Positions 28,315 through 35,881 of a stretch of DNA of 64,000 nucleotides are shown here, one piece after another (the stretch's first letter is position 1; the number at the start of each line of letters is the position of its first letter). A model generated the notes under the pieces. The model was not told where the DNA came from, ran no database searches, and saw only the letters and a list, made by a program, of their open reading frames with translations. Source of the DNA: Sebaldella sp. S0638 (lineage in GTDB: Bacteria; Fusobacteriota; Fusobacteriia; Fusobacteriales; Leptotrichiaceae). The position numbers and the translations under genes were made by a program. The DNA lies in contig NZ_JAMZGM010000009.1 of assembly GCF_024158605.1 (NCBI RefSeq), positions 1 to 64,000 on the forward strand, given 5' to 3'.

Positions 28315-29132
28315 AGTTTTTCCAGCCTTTCTTTCAGATACTTCTCATACAAAATCCGGGTTTTTTCCCCGGGAGTATCTCCTTTTATGATTATCCCCTC
28401 TCTTTTTGTATCTGTTTTTTCCATATTTACAAATTCATAATCCACGCTATATTCCCTCATGAGTTCCCTTATTCCAAACTCTTCACCATTAAAAACCTTC
28501 ACAGGAGTTTTTCCGTACTTCATTTTATCTTTTAATGTCGGTACCCTTAAATGAGAAACAGGTGCATTTCCTACTGATATTACCACAGGTGTCTCTACTG
28601 TCTGCGTAAGTATTCCCTCATCTGTCATACTTGCTATCCGGAGAGTTTTTTCAGTGTCCGGTTTTATGTCTGTTACCTGTGTAATACAAGGCCATCCCAG
28701 CATTTCCGATACTAAAAGCGGAGTTTTTGCATTATCGCCTTCACTGCTCTGTCTTCCCAGTATAAGAACATCCTGATCTCCATATTCTTTTGCATATCTG
28801 CTTATTACCGATGCAGTTACCTCGGGAAAAAATCTTATATCCTCGTTATTTTCAATTCTGATACCTTCCTGAAATTTTAAAGCATATAAATTTTTCAAAT
28901 AAACATCTGACTTTTCTCCTGCTATTGTCAATGCAGAAAGCTTCACCGGAATATCGAGACTCTCTGATAAATCAGAAAGCCTCAGTGTCATTTCCAGTGC
29001 ACTCTCATCAAAGCAGTTTAATATACTTCTTACATAAGTCATATCTACATTCAGCTTTGAATCTATATTCCATGCATCTTCAGACATCATCTCAAAATCA
29101 GGAACTGCTTTAAAACATACTAATATATTCAT
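28311..29132 (-). CDS. electron transfer flavoprotein beta subunit (first copy, YgcR-like)
   Basis: EtfB-family protein, 273 aa, with NILVCFKAVPDFE at the start, FDESALEMTLRLSD and ILGRQSSEGDNAKTPLL. The nucleotide loop (SSEGDNAK) deviates from the canonical TTDGDTAQ seen in the other copy, so the cofactor may differ. The gene overlaps both neighbours by four bases (ATGA), tying its translation to the YgcU-like oxidase and to etfA1. Confidence 0.82.
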   Translation of the reverse strand: MNILVCFKAVPDFEMMSEDAWNIDSKLNVDMTYVRSILNCFDESALEMTLRLSDLSESLDIPVKLSALTIAGEKSDVYLKNLYALKFQEGIRIENNEDIRFFPEVTASVISRYAKEYGDQDVLILGRQSSEGDNAKTPLLVSEMLGWPCITQVTDIKPDTEKTLRIASMTDEGILTQTVETPVVISVGNAPVSHLRVPTLKDKMKYGKTPVKVFNGEEFGIRELMREYSVDYEFVNMEKTDTKREGIIIKGDTPGEKTRILYEKYLKERLEKL

Positions 29133-30574
29133 TTTTCTATTGGTATCAATGTTCCCATATTCATAATTCCATTAGGATCAAATGATTTTTTCAGTGTTTC
29201 AAGCAGATAGTATGAAGAACCGAATTCTTCTTTTACCCAAGGTGCCCTGTGTTTTCCGATTCCATGGTGGTGAACCATTGAACCTCCGGCTTTTATAGTT
29301 TCTTCTACTATTATTGTATTTATCGGATTATGATATTTTGTAATTTCTTCCTCTGGTTTTATATCCACAAGGTTATAATAATACATAAAATACATATTTG
29401 TCCCGTTCATATAGCTGTGCGACGAATGTCCGCCCATCATTGTAATATCCGGTATTTCTTCTTTTATTCTTCTGCAGCATGCTTCATAGATATTATAAAT
29501 AACATCCCAGCTTCCTGACACTTCTGTGGTAAATCCTATATTTTGAGTCTCCTTTATTTCTTCTCTTTCCTCAGCTACCTTTTTCGGATCCCAGTTCAAG
29601 TTATCAAACCATGTTTTTATCAGCTGGCTGTCTACTTTTTTACATTCGGGATGTTTTCCTACTATCTCTTCTATTCCTGCCGCTGTGGCATCAGCAATAG
29701 CTTTTGTTCCTTCTGCCATGAATATAAGAACACATTTATTATTTGCAAAATGCGAAAAATAATAATCCCCGTCTTCTTCGTCATATAAACGTGCTACAGA
29801 AGGTTTATATCCTTCTACCATTACTTCACGCAGAATTTCAAATCCTGTTTTCATGTCATCCAGTACATACCCCATAAATATATTATTTTCCGGTCTGTAC
29901 TTATATATTTTTACTGTTACTTCTGTTATAAAACATAAAGCTCCTTCATTACCCACTACTATATGTCTTATATCAGGCCCTGCAGCTCTTCTCGGTACAT
30001 TTTTTATTCTTGTAATAAGACCATTTGGGAAAACTGCCTCAAGGCCCACTATCATATCTTCTATACCGCCGTATAATGTCGAAAACTGCCCCGTGCTTCT
30101 TACAGCGACTATTCCGCCCATTTGTGCCAAAGGTTTTGACTGAGGTGAATGTCCTGTTGTATATCCCTGTTCTCTCAGTATATTTTCCACTACTTCAAGG
30201 GGAACACCGCATTCACACGTTACCTGCATATTATAGGTGTCTATGTTAAGTATTTTGTCCATTCTTGAGCCGTCAAGGACTATCGAGTCCGGAACTACCG
30301 TTTCCAGCCCTCCTTCTATAGAAGAACGTCCTGTTCTGGGTACCACATTTATTTTGTTTTCATTGGCAAATTTCAGAATATCTGCTGTTTCCTGACTGCT
30401 TTCGGCATAAACCACTGCTGCGGGCAGCGGCTGTGTGTACACTCCGCTTACATCCTCATATTTTCTGAAACGGTCTATACTGCTTTCTTTCAAAACCTGT
30501 TCATCAGTAACTACTTTTTCTGCCCCCAATATCCCAATGAGTCCCTCTACTATTTTTTCCCTTGATAATGACAT
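29129..30574 (-). CDS. ygcU: FAD-linked oxidase, alkyl-DHAP-synthase-like (YgcU-like)
   Basis: Flavoprotein of the vanillyl-alcohol-oxidase superfamily, 481 aa (E. coli YgcU is of about the same size). The PCMH FAD-binding domain occupies about 40-220 (VPRTGRSSIEGGLETVVPDS, then AQMGGIVAVRSTGQFSTLYGG) and the C-terminal domain carries GGSMVHHHGIGKHRAPW (about 428-444), a His cluster shared with alkylglycerone-phosphate synthases. No N-terminal targeting sequence. It probably oxidises a hydroxyl substrate and hands electrons to the ETF encoded immediately downstream. Binding site GAGGAGACAAAT. Confidence 0.82.
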   Translation of the reverse strand: MSLSREKIVEGLIGILGAEKVVTDEQVLKESSIDRFRKYEDVSGVYTQPLPAAVVYAESSQETADILKFANENKINVVPRTGRSSIEGGLETVVPDSIVLDGSRMDKILNIDTYNMQVTCECGVPLEVVENILREQGYTTGHSPQSKPLAQMGGIVAVRSTGQFSTLYGGIEDMIVGLEAVFPNGLITRIKNVPRRAAGPDIRHIVVGNEGALCFITEVTVKIYKYRPENNIFMGYVLDDMKTGFEILREVMVEGYKPSVARLYDEEDGDYYFSHFANNKCVLIFMAEGTKAIADATAAGIEEIVGKHPECKKVDSQLIKTWFDNLNWDPKKVAEEREEIKETQNIGFTTEVSGSWDVIYNIYEACCRRIKEEIPDITMMGGHSSHSYMNGTNMYFMYYYNLVDIKPEEEITKYHNPINTIIVEETIKAGGSMVHHHGIGKHRAPWVKEEFGSSYYLLETLKKSFDPNGIMNMGTLIPIEK

Positions 30575-30621
30575 ATTTGTCTCCTCTCAAATCTATTTAT
30601 GTAATTTTATATGTTCGATTA

Positions 30622-32055
30622 TTATTTAAAAATCGGATATGATTTTTCCAGAATTTTATCTGAATAACTTGTTATATGTTTATATACTTCATTATTTGCT
30701 TTATCATATAAATCTGTATTCTCTCCATTTGGATGGAATACGTCTTTTACCTTTACCATTTTCTTAATTGCTTCATCATAAGAATCGTATATTCCCAGTC
30801 CTACTGCCACACATATTGCTGACCCCACACTTGCAGATCCGTTTACTACATTTCTTGATGCAGGAAGACCGAATACATCGGAGAAAATCTGCATAAACAG
30901 CTCACTGTTAGAACCTCCGCCGGAAATAATTATGCTGTCCATTTTTACATTTAACTCGTCACACATTTCATCCACACGGTTTTTCATTGTCATAGCAATA
31001 GCTTCCAGTATTGATCTGTACATATGCGCTCTTGTATGTCTCCCGTCAAAACCTACCATGAGACCTTTTCTGTATACTTTATCCGAAGGTGCAAGCCAGT
31101 CAAGAACTGTCATTAGTCCGTTGCTTCCCGCAGGAACTTTTTCTGCTTCGTTATTCAGATATTCTTCAGGTGAAACGCCTAATACTTCTGCTTTTTTTAC
31201 CACATCGTCACCAAGCAGATCTTTAAACCAGCTTACTGTCCACATTCCACGACGTATACCATTGCTTTCATACAGGTAATTTCTTGGTGTTGATGCAAAA
31301 TTAACCCAAAAATTACTTGTATTTTTCAAATTCTCATGTCCCGGCACCATGGAAGCAATATATGTCCCTAATGATATTAGTGCTGTTTTTTCTGATAAAA
31401 GCCCTGCTCCGAGCGCTTCCACCGCTTTATCATTAGCTGTTGCCACTACAGGAATTCCCTGTGGTATGCCTGTCAGCTTTGCCGCTTTTTCAGTTACATA
31501 TCCCAGTATATCTCCCGGCATTTTCAGATTAAACAACATCTCTCTCGGTATATTGTTATACTTCATTACCTCTTCATCAGTACTCCATTCCCATGTGTCA
31601 GTATTTACAGGCCACTGTCCCTGATAGTTTGCCGCAGTATCATTAAATTCCCCTGTAAATCTGTGTGTTATATATCCAGATGATGTAGTAACATATCTGA
31701 CTTCCGGATTAACGTGTTCATGAGGTCTTGATACTCTTGCGTCCATCCAGCTCATTGCAGGTGAAGCCAATGTCCCGTCTTCTTTCAGCAAAACCCTGCA
31801 AAATCTTATTGTACATAATCCCAATCCTATAATATCGCTGACATCTCCCGGAAAATTATCCAGTGCTCTTCTGCAGGCAATGACAATAGAATCCCATAAA
31901 TCATCTTCCGGATGCTCCACTATTCCCGGTTCTGCCAAGTGCATTGGTTTTAGTTTCTGGCTTCCCTCACAGATAATATTTCCCTCCAGATCAAATATAA
32001 CAACCTTCGAACTTTGTGATCCGCCGTCTACACCAATTATATATTTTTTAGCCAT
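30622..32055 (-). CDS. ygcE: FGGY-family carbohydrate kinase (YgcE-like)
   Basis: ATP-dependent kinase of a sugar or polyol, 477 aa. N-terminal actin-like fold starts GVDGGSQSSKVVIFDLEG; the FGGY signature region reads MVGFDGRHTRAHMYRSILEA; the C-terminal ATP site has IIISGGGSNSELFMQIFSDV. The family includes xylulokinase, glycerol kinase and erythritol kinase; the motifs do not decide the substrate. The ribosome binding site is weak (GGGATGAAATT, some 10 bases away). It lies between the SDR and the YgcU-like oxidase, as part of a ygc-type gene set. Confidence 0.85.
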   Translation of the reverse strand: MAKKYIIGVDGGSQSSKVVIFDLEGNIICEGSQKLKPMHLAEPGIVEHPEDDLWDSIVIACRRALDNFPGDVSDIIGLGLCTIRFCRVLLKEDGTLASPAMSWMDARVSRPHEHVNPEVRYVTTSSGYITHRFTGEFNDTAANYQGQWPVNTDTWEWSTDEEVMKYNNIPREMLFNLKMPGDILGYVTEKAAKLTGIPQGIPVVATANDKAVEALGAGLLSEKTALISLGTYIASMVPGHENLKNTSNFWVNFASTPRNYLYESNGIRRGMWTVSWFKDLLGDDVVKKAEVLGVSPEEYLNNEAEKVPAGSNGLMTVLDWLAPSDKVYRKGLMVGFDGRHTRAHMYRSILEAIAMTMKNRVDEMCDELNVKMDSIIISGGGSNSELFMQIFSDVFGLPASRNVVNGSASVGSAICVAVGLGIYDSYDEAIKKMVKVKDVFHPNGENTDLYDKANNEVYKHITSYSDKILEKSYPIFK

Positions 32056-32116
32056 AAAATAATTTCATCCCTTCTATAATAAAACTCTTGTTATGAATAA
32101 GACAGGATACTGCCGC

Positions 32117-32893
32117 TTATCTTACGAGATATCCTCCGTCTACTACCAGTAAGTGACCGTTTACATAGTCAGATGCCTTACTTGCTAAAAATACTGTTGC
32201 TCCCATTAAGTCTAATGTCTCTCCCCAACGATTTGCCGGTATATGATCCAACACTCTCTGGTTTGTTTCAGGATTGCTTCTTGTTTTTGTTGTTATTTCT
32301 GTTGCATAGTATCCCGGTGCTATTCCGTTTACCTGAATATTATACTGTGCCAGTTCGTCGCAATATGCTTTTGTAAATCCGGCAAGCCCGTGCTTCGTTG
32401 CTGAATAAGCCGGAGACCATTGTCCTCCGAGATATGAGAAAAGAGAACAAATATTTATTATTTTTCCGCTTCTTTGCGGTATCATTCTTTTAGCGGCTTC
32501 ATAGCTTAGTTCGAATGCTGCTGTAAGGTTAATATCTATCATTGCATCCCATTCTTTTCTGCCGAACTCAAGAACTTCCGCAATTTTGCAAATTCCCGCA
32601 CTGTTTACAAGAATATCCACAGAACCCAGACTTTCCACACAGGCATCTATTATTTTTTTTGCTGCTCCCTCTTCTGTAATATCTGCTTTCATAAATACCA
32701 TTTTCCCGCCTTCAGCTTCTATAAGCTTCTTCGTAGTTCCGTCATCTTCCATTATGCTGGGAATAAATATATTTGCCCCTGCCTTTGCCAGTGCCAGCGA
32801 AAAAGCCTGTCCAAGGCCGGTATTTCCTCCTGTAACTATTGCATTCTTACCTTTTAAAGAAAAATAATTCATTGAAAAATCTGTTATATTCAT
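32117..32893 (-). CDS. ygcW: short-chain dehydrogenase/reductase (YgcW/KduD-like)
   Basis: NAD(P)-dependent oxidoreductase, 258 aa. Rossmann motif VTGGNTGLGQAFSLALAKAG (about 18-37), NSAGI, catalytic Ser in ICSLFSYLGG, YSATK (Tyr-x-x-x-Lys) and the C-terminal VNGHLLVVDGGYLV. The GGNTGLGQ form and overall pattern resemble 2-deoxy-D-gluconate 3-dehydrogenase KduD and E. coli YgcW. Binding site AGGAGGAAACAGG. Acting before or after the FGGY kinase, it likely interconverts a polyol or aldonate and its keto form. Confidence 0.87.
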   Translation of the reverse strand: MNITDFSMNYFSLKGKNAIVTGGNTGLGQAFSLALAKAGANIFIPSIMEDDGTTKKLIEAEGGKMVFMKADITEEGAAKKIIDACVESLGSVDILVNSAGICKIAEVLEFGRKEWDAMIDINLTAAFELSYEAAKRMIPQRSGKIINICSLFSYLGGQWSPAYSATKHGLAGFTKAYCDELAQYNIQVNGIAPGYYATEITTKTRSNPETNQRVLDHIPANRWGETLDLMGATVFLASKASDYVNGHLLVVDGGYLVR

Positions 32894-32968
32894 CCTGTTT
32901 CCTCCTGTTTTTGTTTTATTTAATAGCTATTTTCAGTTTTATCAAATATCCGAAATGTAAATTCAAGC

Positions 32969-34249
32969 TTAATCATTCAGTACCTGTACACCTTCCTGAA
33001 CTTTTTCCTTCTGCACTTCCCGTTTATTTTCCAGATTGTAGATTATTCTTTTTACAAAATACATTATTACAGTTCCTATTATTGTTGTTGCCAGCATAAA
33101 CATAAACATATATTTGTATCCCTGTATTCCCGGATACTGGTCAAGCCATCTTCCTATGAGCTTATAAATGTATATATCCGGAATGTAACCTATCAGTGAC
33201 GCGAATCCCACAGCAGCTCCCGTTATTCTCAAAGGAACCTCAAGCTCGTCCACTATTGCAAAATAAAGTCCTCTCATTACATACACGGTTACGCCCATCA
33301 GGATTATATTCGCCACTATCAACATCATCATATTGTGCGATCCCGGCGTCACCAGAAATATCACCAGTGAAATAAGAATAATTATATATCCTGTGAAAAG
33401 CACCTTTGTTCTTGACCCTATTTTATCTGCAATTATTCCCCCGCCGGCTCCGCCGAGAAACTGCATAATATATCTCTGAAATATTCCTATTGCTGCTGCC
33501 ACTCCCACAGAAGCACCGAATACATTCTGGAGATACGGCGGTGTATAAGTCATTCCTGCAAATATAGAATATGTCGTAAACACTACTCCGCAAAGAAGCC
33601 ATACACGCGGCATTTTTATTACTGTCACAATATCGTCAAGTACAGGCGTTGTTTTTTCTGACTCTTTAGGGTCTCTTATTACCAGCCATGTTAATATACC
33701 TAATACTATATGAAGAATCGAATAGACATTTATTACCCATCCCATTCCATACGTTCCTTCACCTATTTTGGTATAAACTGCAAGCAGTGCATATGCTGCT
33801 ATTGCTGACGCTAGTCCTCGACCGCCTTCAAGCATCCCGTACATTCTCCCCTGTTCATCATGATTCCCCAGAGTTCTTGTGACTTTCAGCAAAGCTGCCC
33901 AGTATGTAAGTATTGTTGATACTCCCCAAAACGCATGAAGCAGCATGTTCATCCCGTATGACGGAAAAGTCGCAAAGTAAAATCCTGTAATCCCTGTTGA
34001 TATAAACGAAAATGTCAGCATCTTTCTCGCAGAAATACGATCCGCAAGCCATCCTCCGGGAAAATACGAAAGCATTGCCACTACTGCATATACTGTCATC
34101 AGATTCCCATATTGTTCGTGACTAAATCCCAATGCTTCCTGAAGCTGTGTATAAAATGCATATCTTAAATATGGAAGCTGAAATATAATTCCTCCGCCGG
34201 CTGCTAATACTGCCAGACTTATCCATTTTTTCTGAGCTTTTTCACCCAT
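32969..34249 (-). CDS. yqcE: MFS transporter (YqcE-like)
   Basis: Inner-membrane secondary transporter, 426 aa with 12 predicted membrane segments and the MFS loop motif GGWLADRISARK after helix 2. It is the first gene of the operon that also encodes SDR, kinase and FAD oxidases, so it probably imports their substrate. Size and N-terminal pattern (KWISLAVLAAGGGIIFQLPY, LGFSHEQYGNL) agree with E. coli YqcE as I remember it, but no alignment was possible. Binding site AAGGAGTGAAAAGG. Confidence 0.82.
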   Translation of the reverse strand: MGEKAQKKWISLAVLAAGGGIIFQLPYLRYAFYTQLQEALGFSHEQYGNLMTVYAVVAMLSYFPGGWLADRISARKMLTFSFISTGITGFYFATFPSYGMNMLLHAFWGVSTILTYWAALLKVTRTLGNHDEQGRMYGMLEGGRGLASAIAAYALLAVYTKIGEGTYGMGWVINVYSILHIVLGILTWLVIRDPKESEKTTPVLDDIVTVIKMPRVWLLCGVVFTTYSIFAGMTYTPPYLQNVFGASVGVAAAIGIFQRYIMQFLGGAGGGIIADKIGSRTKVLFTGYIIILISLVIFLVTPGSHNMMMLIVANIILMGVTVYVMRGLYFAIVDELEVPLRITGAAVGFASLIGYIPDIYIYKLIGRWLDQYPGIQGYKYMFMFMLATTIIGTVIMYFVKRIIYNLENKREVQKEKVQEGVQVLND

Positions 34250-34423
34250 GACCTTTTCACTCCTTTTATTTATATCTTATTTTTTATAACTCCACTCTCT
34301 GCTTATTAGTTGCCGGCTAATGTTTTACTTTTTGTCCCTGAAATTTTCTGTTCACCTCCTTACTTTTTAGTTAACTAATGCATTATTTATTATTTAAACA
34401 TTTTTTAATATAAAAATTTGGTA

Positions 34424-34474
34424 CAAAAAAAGAGAGAAAAGTCATTTTTTGTTTAAAAAACTACTTTTCTCTCT
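34424..34474 (-). terminator. leader terminator (attenuator) of the MFS-SDR-kinase-ETF operon
   Basis: Perfect 12-bp stem: ACTTTTCTCTCT (34463-34474) with AGAGAGAAAAGT (34431-34442), 20-base loop, then seven T on the minus strand. It lies between the promoter and the first gene, so transcription would stop unless antiterminated. The promoter-side arm of the stem belongs to the element shared with the other leader (34463-34481). Confidence 0.8.
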
Positions 34475-34481
34475 CCTCTAG
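34463..34481 (-). promoter_or_regulatory. shared leader element, copy A (candidate GlpP-type RNA target)
   Basis: On the minus strand CTAGAGGAGAGAGAAAAGT. It matches 16 of 19 bases of copy B at 37561-37579, and similarity extends upstream into the promoter. In this copy it forms the first arm of the leader terminator, so protein binding could prevent hairpin formation. Confidence 0.6.
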
Positions 34482-34497
34482 TAATTTTATCATTAAC

Positions 34498-34525
34498 ATT
34501 ATACCCTCATTTTTCATTTTGTCAA
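34498..34525 (-). promoter_or_regulatory. promoter of the ygc-like/ETF operon
   Basis: On the minus strand TTGACA (complement of 34520-34525), 16 bases, TATAAT (complement of 34498-34503). It is just downstream of the glpP-like stop codon, and about 250 bases before the MFS start. The remaining DNA between leader terminator and MFS gene (34250-34420) holds no gene. Confidence 0.8.
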
Positions 34526-34546
34526 CAGACAAAATAAATAATTTTT

Positions 34547-35110
34547 TTACATTGACCATATTTCCTGATTTGTTGTGGAAATTGCAACTGCTCCTGCATC
34601 CAGTGCTGCCAGCACATCTTCTTTTTCACACACCAGACCTGCTGCTATTATAGGGATATTTACTTTTTCCACCATCCATGAAATTACCTTAGGCCATCCC
34701 GGCAATACCTCTATACAGTCAGGCTGTGACATCTCTATCTGTTTTTCCACGTTATTAAAAGAAAAAGAATCTATCAGAAATAATCTGTGTATGCTGTAAA
34801 GACCGTTTAGCCTTGCTGCTCTTACCATTGGAGCCTTTGAGCTTAATATGCCGTCTACTTTTGTGTTTTTCTTCAGAAACTGAATTACAATCTCTTTATT
34901 TGAAAATCCTTCAATAAGATCGACATTTATAAAAGCCATTTTCCCTGAATCTTTTACCTTTTCCACTATTTCTCTTATATTTACGATATTTCCATATAAT
35001 ATAAATATTATTTCACAATCAGATAATAACGTTACCTCCAGACTTTTGTCATCTTTTACCCCTGCTATTACCGGATTATCACCCAGCAATTCATGTAAGT
35101 CATTTTTCAT
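34547..35110 (-). CDS. ygcP: GlpP-family antiterminator (YgcP-like)
   Basis: RNA-binding antiterminator of the glycerol-3-phosphate-responsive family, TIM-barrel-like, 187 aa (usual length). Conserved stretches are MAFINVDLIEGFSNKE, ILSSKAPMVRAARLNGLYSIHRLFLIDS, IEVLPGWPKVISWM and PIIAAGLVCEKEDVLAALDAGAVAISTT, the last forming the phosphate-binding end of the barrel. Binding site GGAGGTTTTT. It closes the OpuC-type transporter operon and directly precedes the promoter of the ygc-like operon; both operons have a leader terminator. The effector may be glycerol-3-phosphate or another phosphorylated intermediate. Confidence 0.85.
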   Translation of the reverse strand: MKNDLHELLGDNPVIAGVKDDKSLEVTLLSDCEIIFILYGNIVNIREIVEKVKDSGKMAFINVDLIEGFSNKEIVIQFLKKNTKVDGILSSKAPMVRAARLNGLYSIHRLFLIDSFSFNNVEKQIEMSQPDCIEVLPGWPKVISWMVEKVNIPIIAAGLVCEKEDVLAALDAGAVAISTTNQEIWSM

Positions 35111-35146
35111 AAAAACCTCCGTTAAATTTTTTATCCCAAAATTATT

Positions 35147-35881
35147 TTACATTACTTTCAGTTTATTTCCAAAGAAATCTTTCCCAAAATCTGAATTTAT
35201 CCCGCTGAAAAAATCCTCTTTTGTACCCAGCTGATCAATTTCCCCGTTATTCATCAGCACTATCCTGTCCCCGAGCTTAAATGCCTCGTCTATATCATGC
35301 GTCACCAATATTATCGTAACACCAAGTTCTCTTTGTATTTTTTTTATCTCATCCTGAAGATTTCTTCTTGTGACCTCGTCTAACGCCCCGAATGGTTCAT
35401 CCATAAGTATAATCTCAGGAGAATCTGCCAATGCCCTTGCTACACCCACTCTTTGCTGCTCTCCTCCGCTCAGCTCGCCGGGATACTTCCCCAGATAATC
35501 CTCAGGAAGTTTCATCATCCTAAGCAGTTTTTCCGTTCTCTTTTTTATCTCAATTTTGCTTTTATTTTTTAGTTCCATTGTGTAACCCACATTTTTTTCA
35601 ATGGTCATATGCGGAAAAAGTTCCGTATTCTGTATTACATAACCTATTTTTCTTCTCAGTTCTATCTCATTCCATGTTTCTATCTCTTTATTAAACACCT
35701 CAAGATTCCCTGAATTTTTCTTCTCAAGAAAATTTACAAGCCTCAGCAATGTTGATTTTCCTCCTCCGCTTTTCCCAAGAATAGTTATAAATTCCCCTTT
35801 ACTGACAGTAAGATTTATATTCCGCAGCACTTCATTGCTGTCATATGATTTATATACACCTTCAAATTTAATTATACTCAT
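35147..35881 (-). CDS. ABC transporter ATP-binding protein, OpuCA/ProV type
   Basis: ATPase of an osmoprotectant/quaternary-amine-type importer, 244 aa. Walker A GKSGGGKST, signature LSGGEQQRV, Walker B IILMDEPFGALDE and the switch His in ILVTHD are all present. The C-terminal CBS domains that sense ionic strength in OpuCA/OpuAA are absent, so it may not be an osmotically gated system. The start overlaps the permease gene by four bases. Confidence 0.87.
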   Translation of the reverse strand: MSIIKFEGVYKSYDSNEVLRNINLTVSKGEFITILGKSGGGKSTLLRLVNFLEKKNSGNLEVFNKEIETWNEIELRRKIGYVIQNTELFPHMTIEKNVGYTMELKNKSKIEIKKRTEKLLRMMKLPEDYLGKYPGELSGGEQQRVGVARALADSPEIILMDEPFGALDEVTRRNLQDEIKKIQRELGVTIILVTHDIDEAFKLGDRIVLMNNGEIDQLGTKEDFFSGINSDFGKDFFGNKLKVM

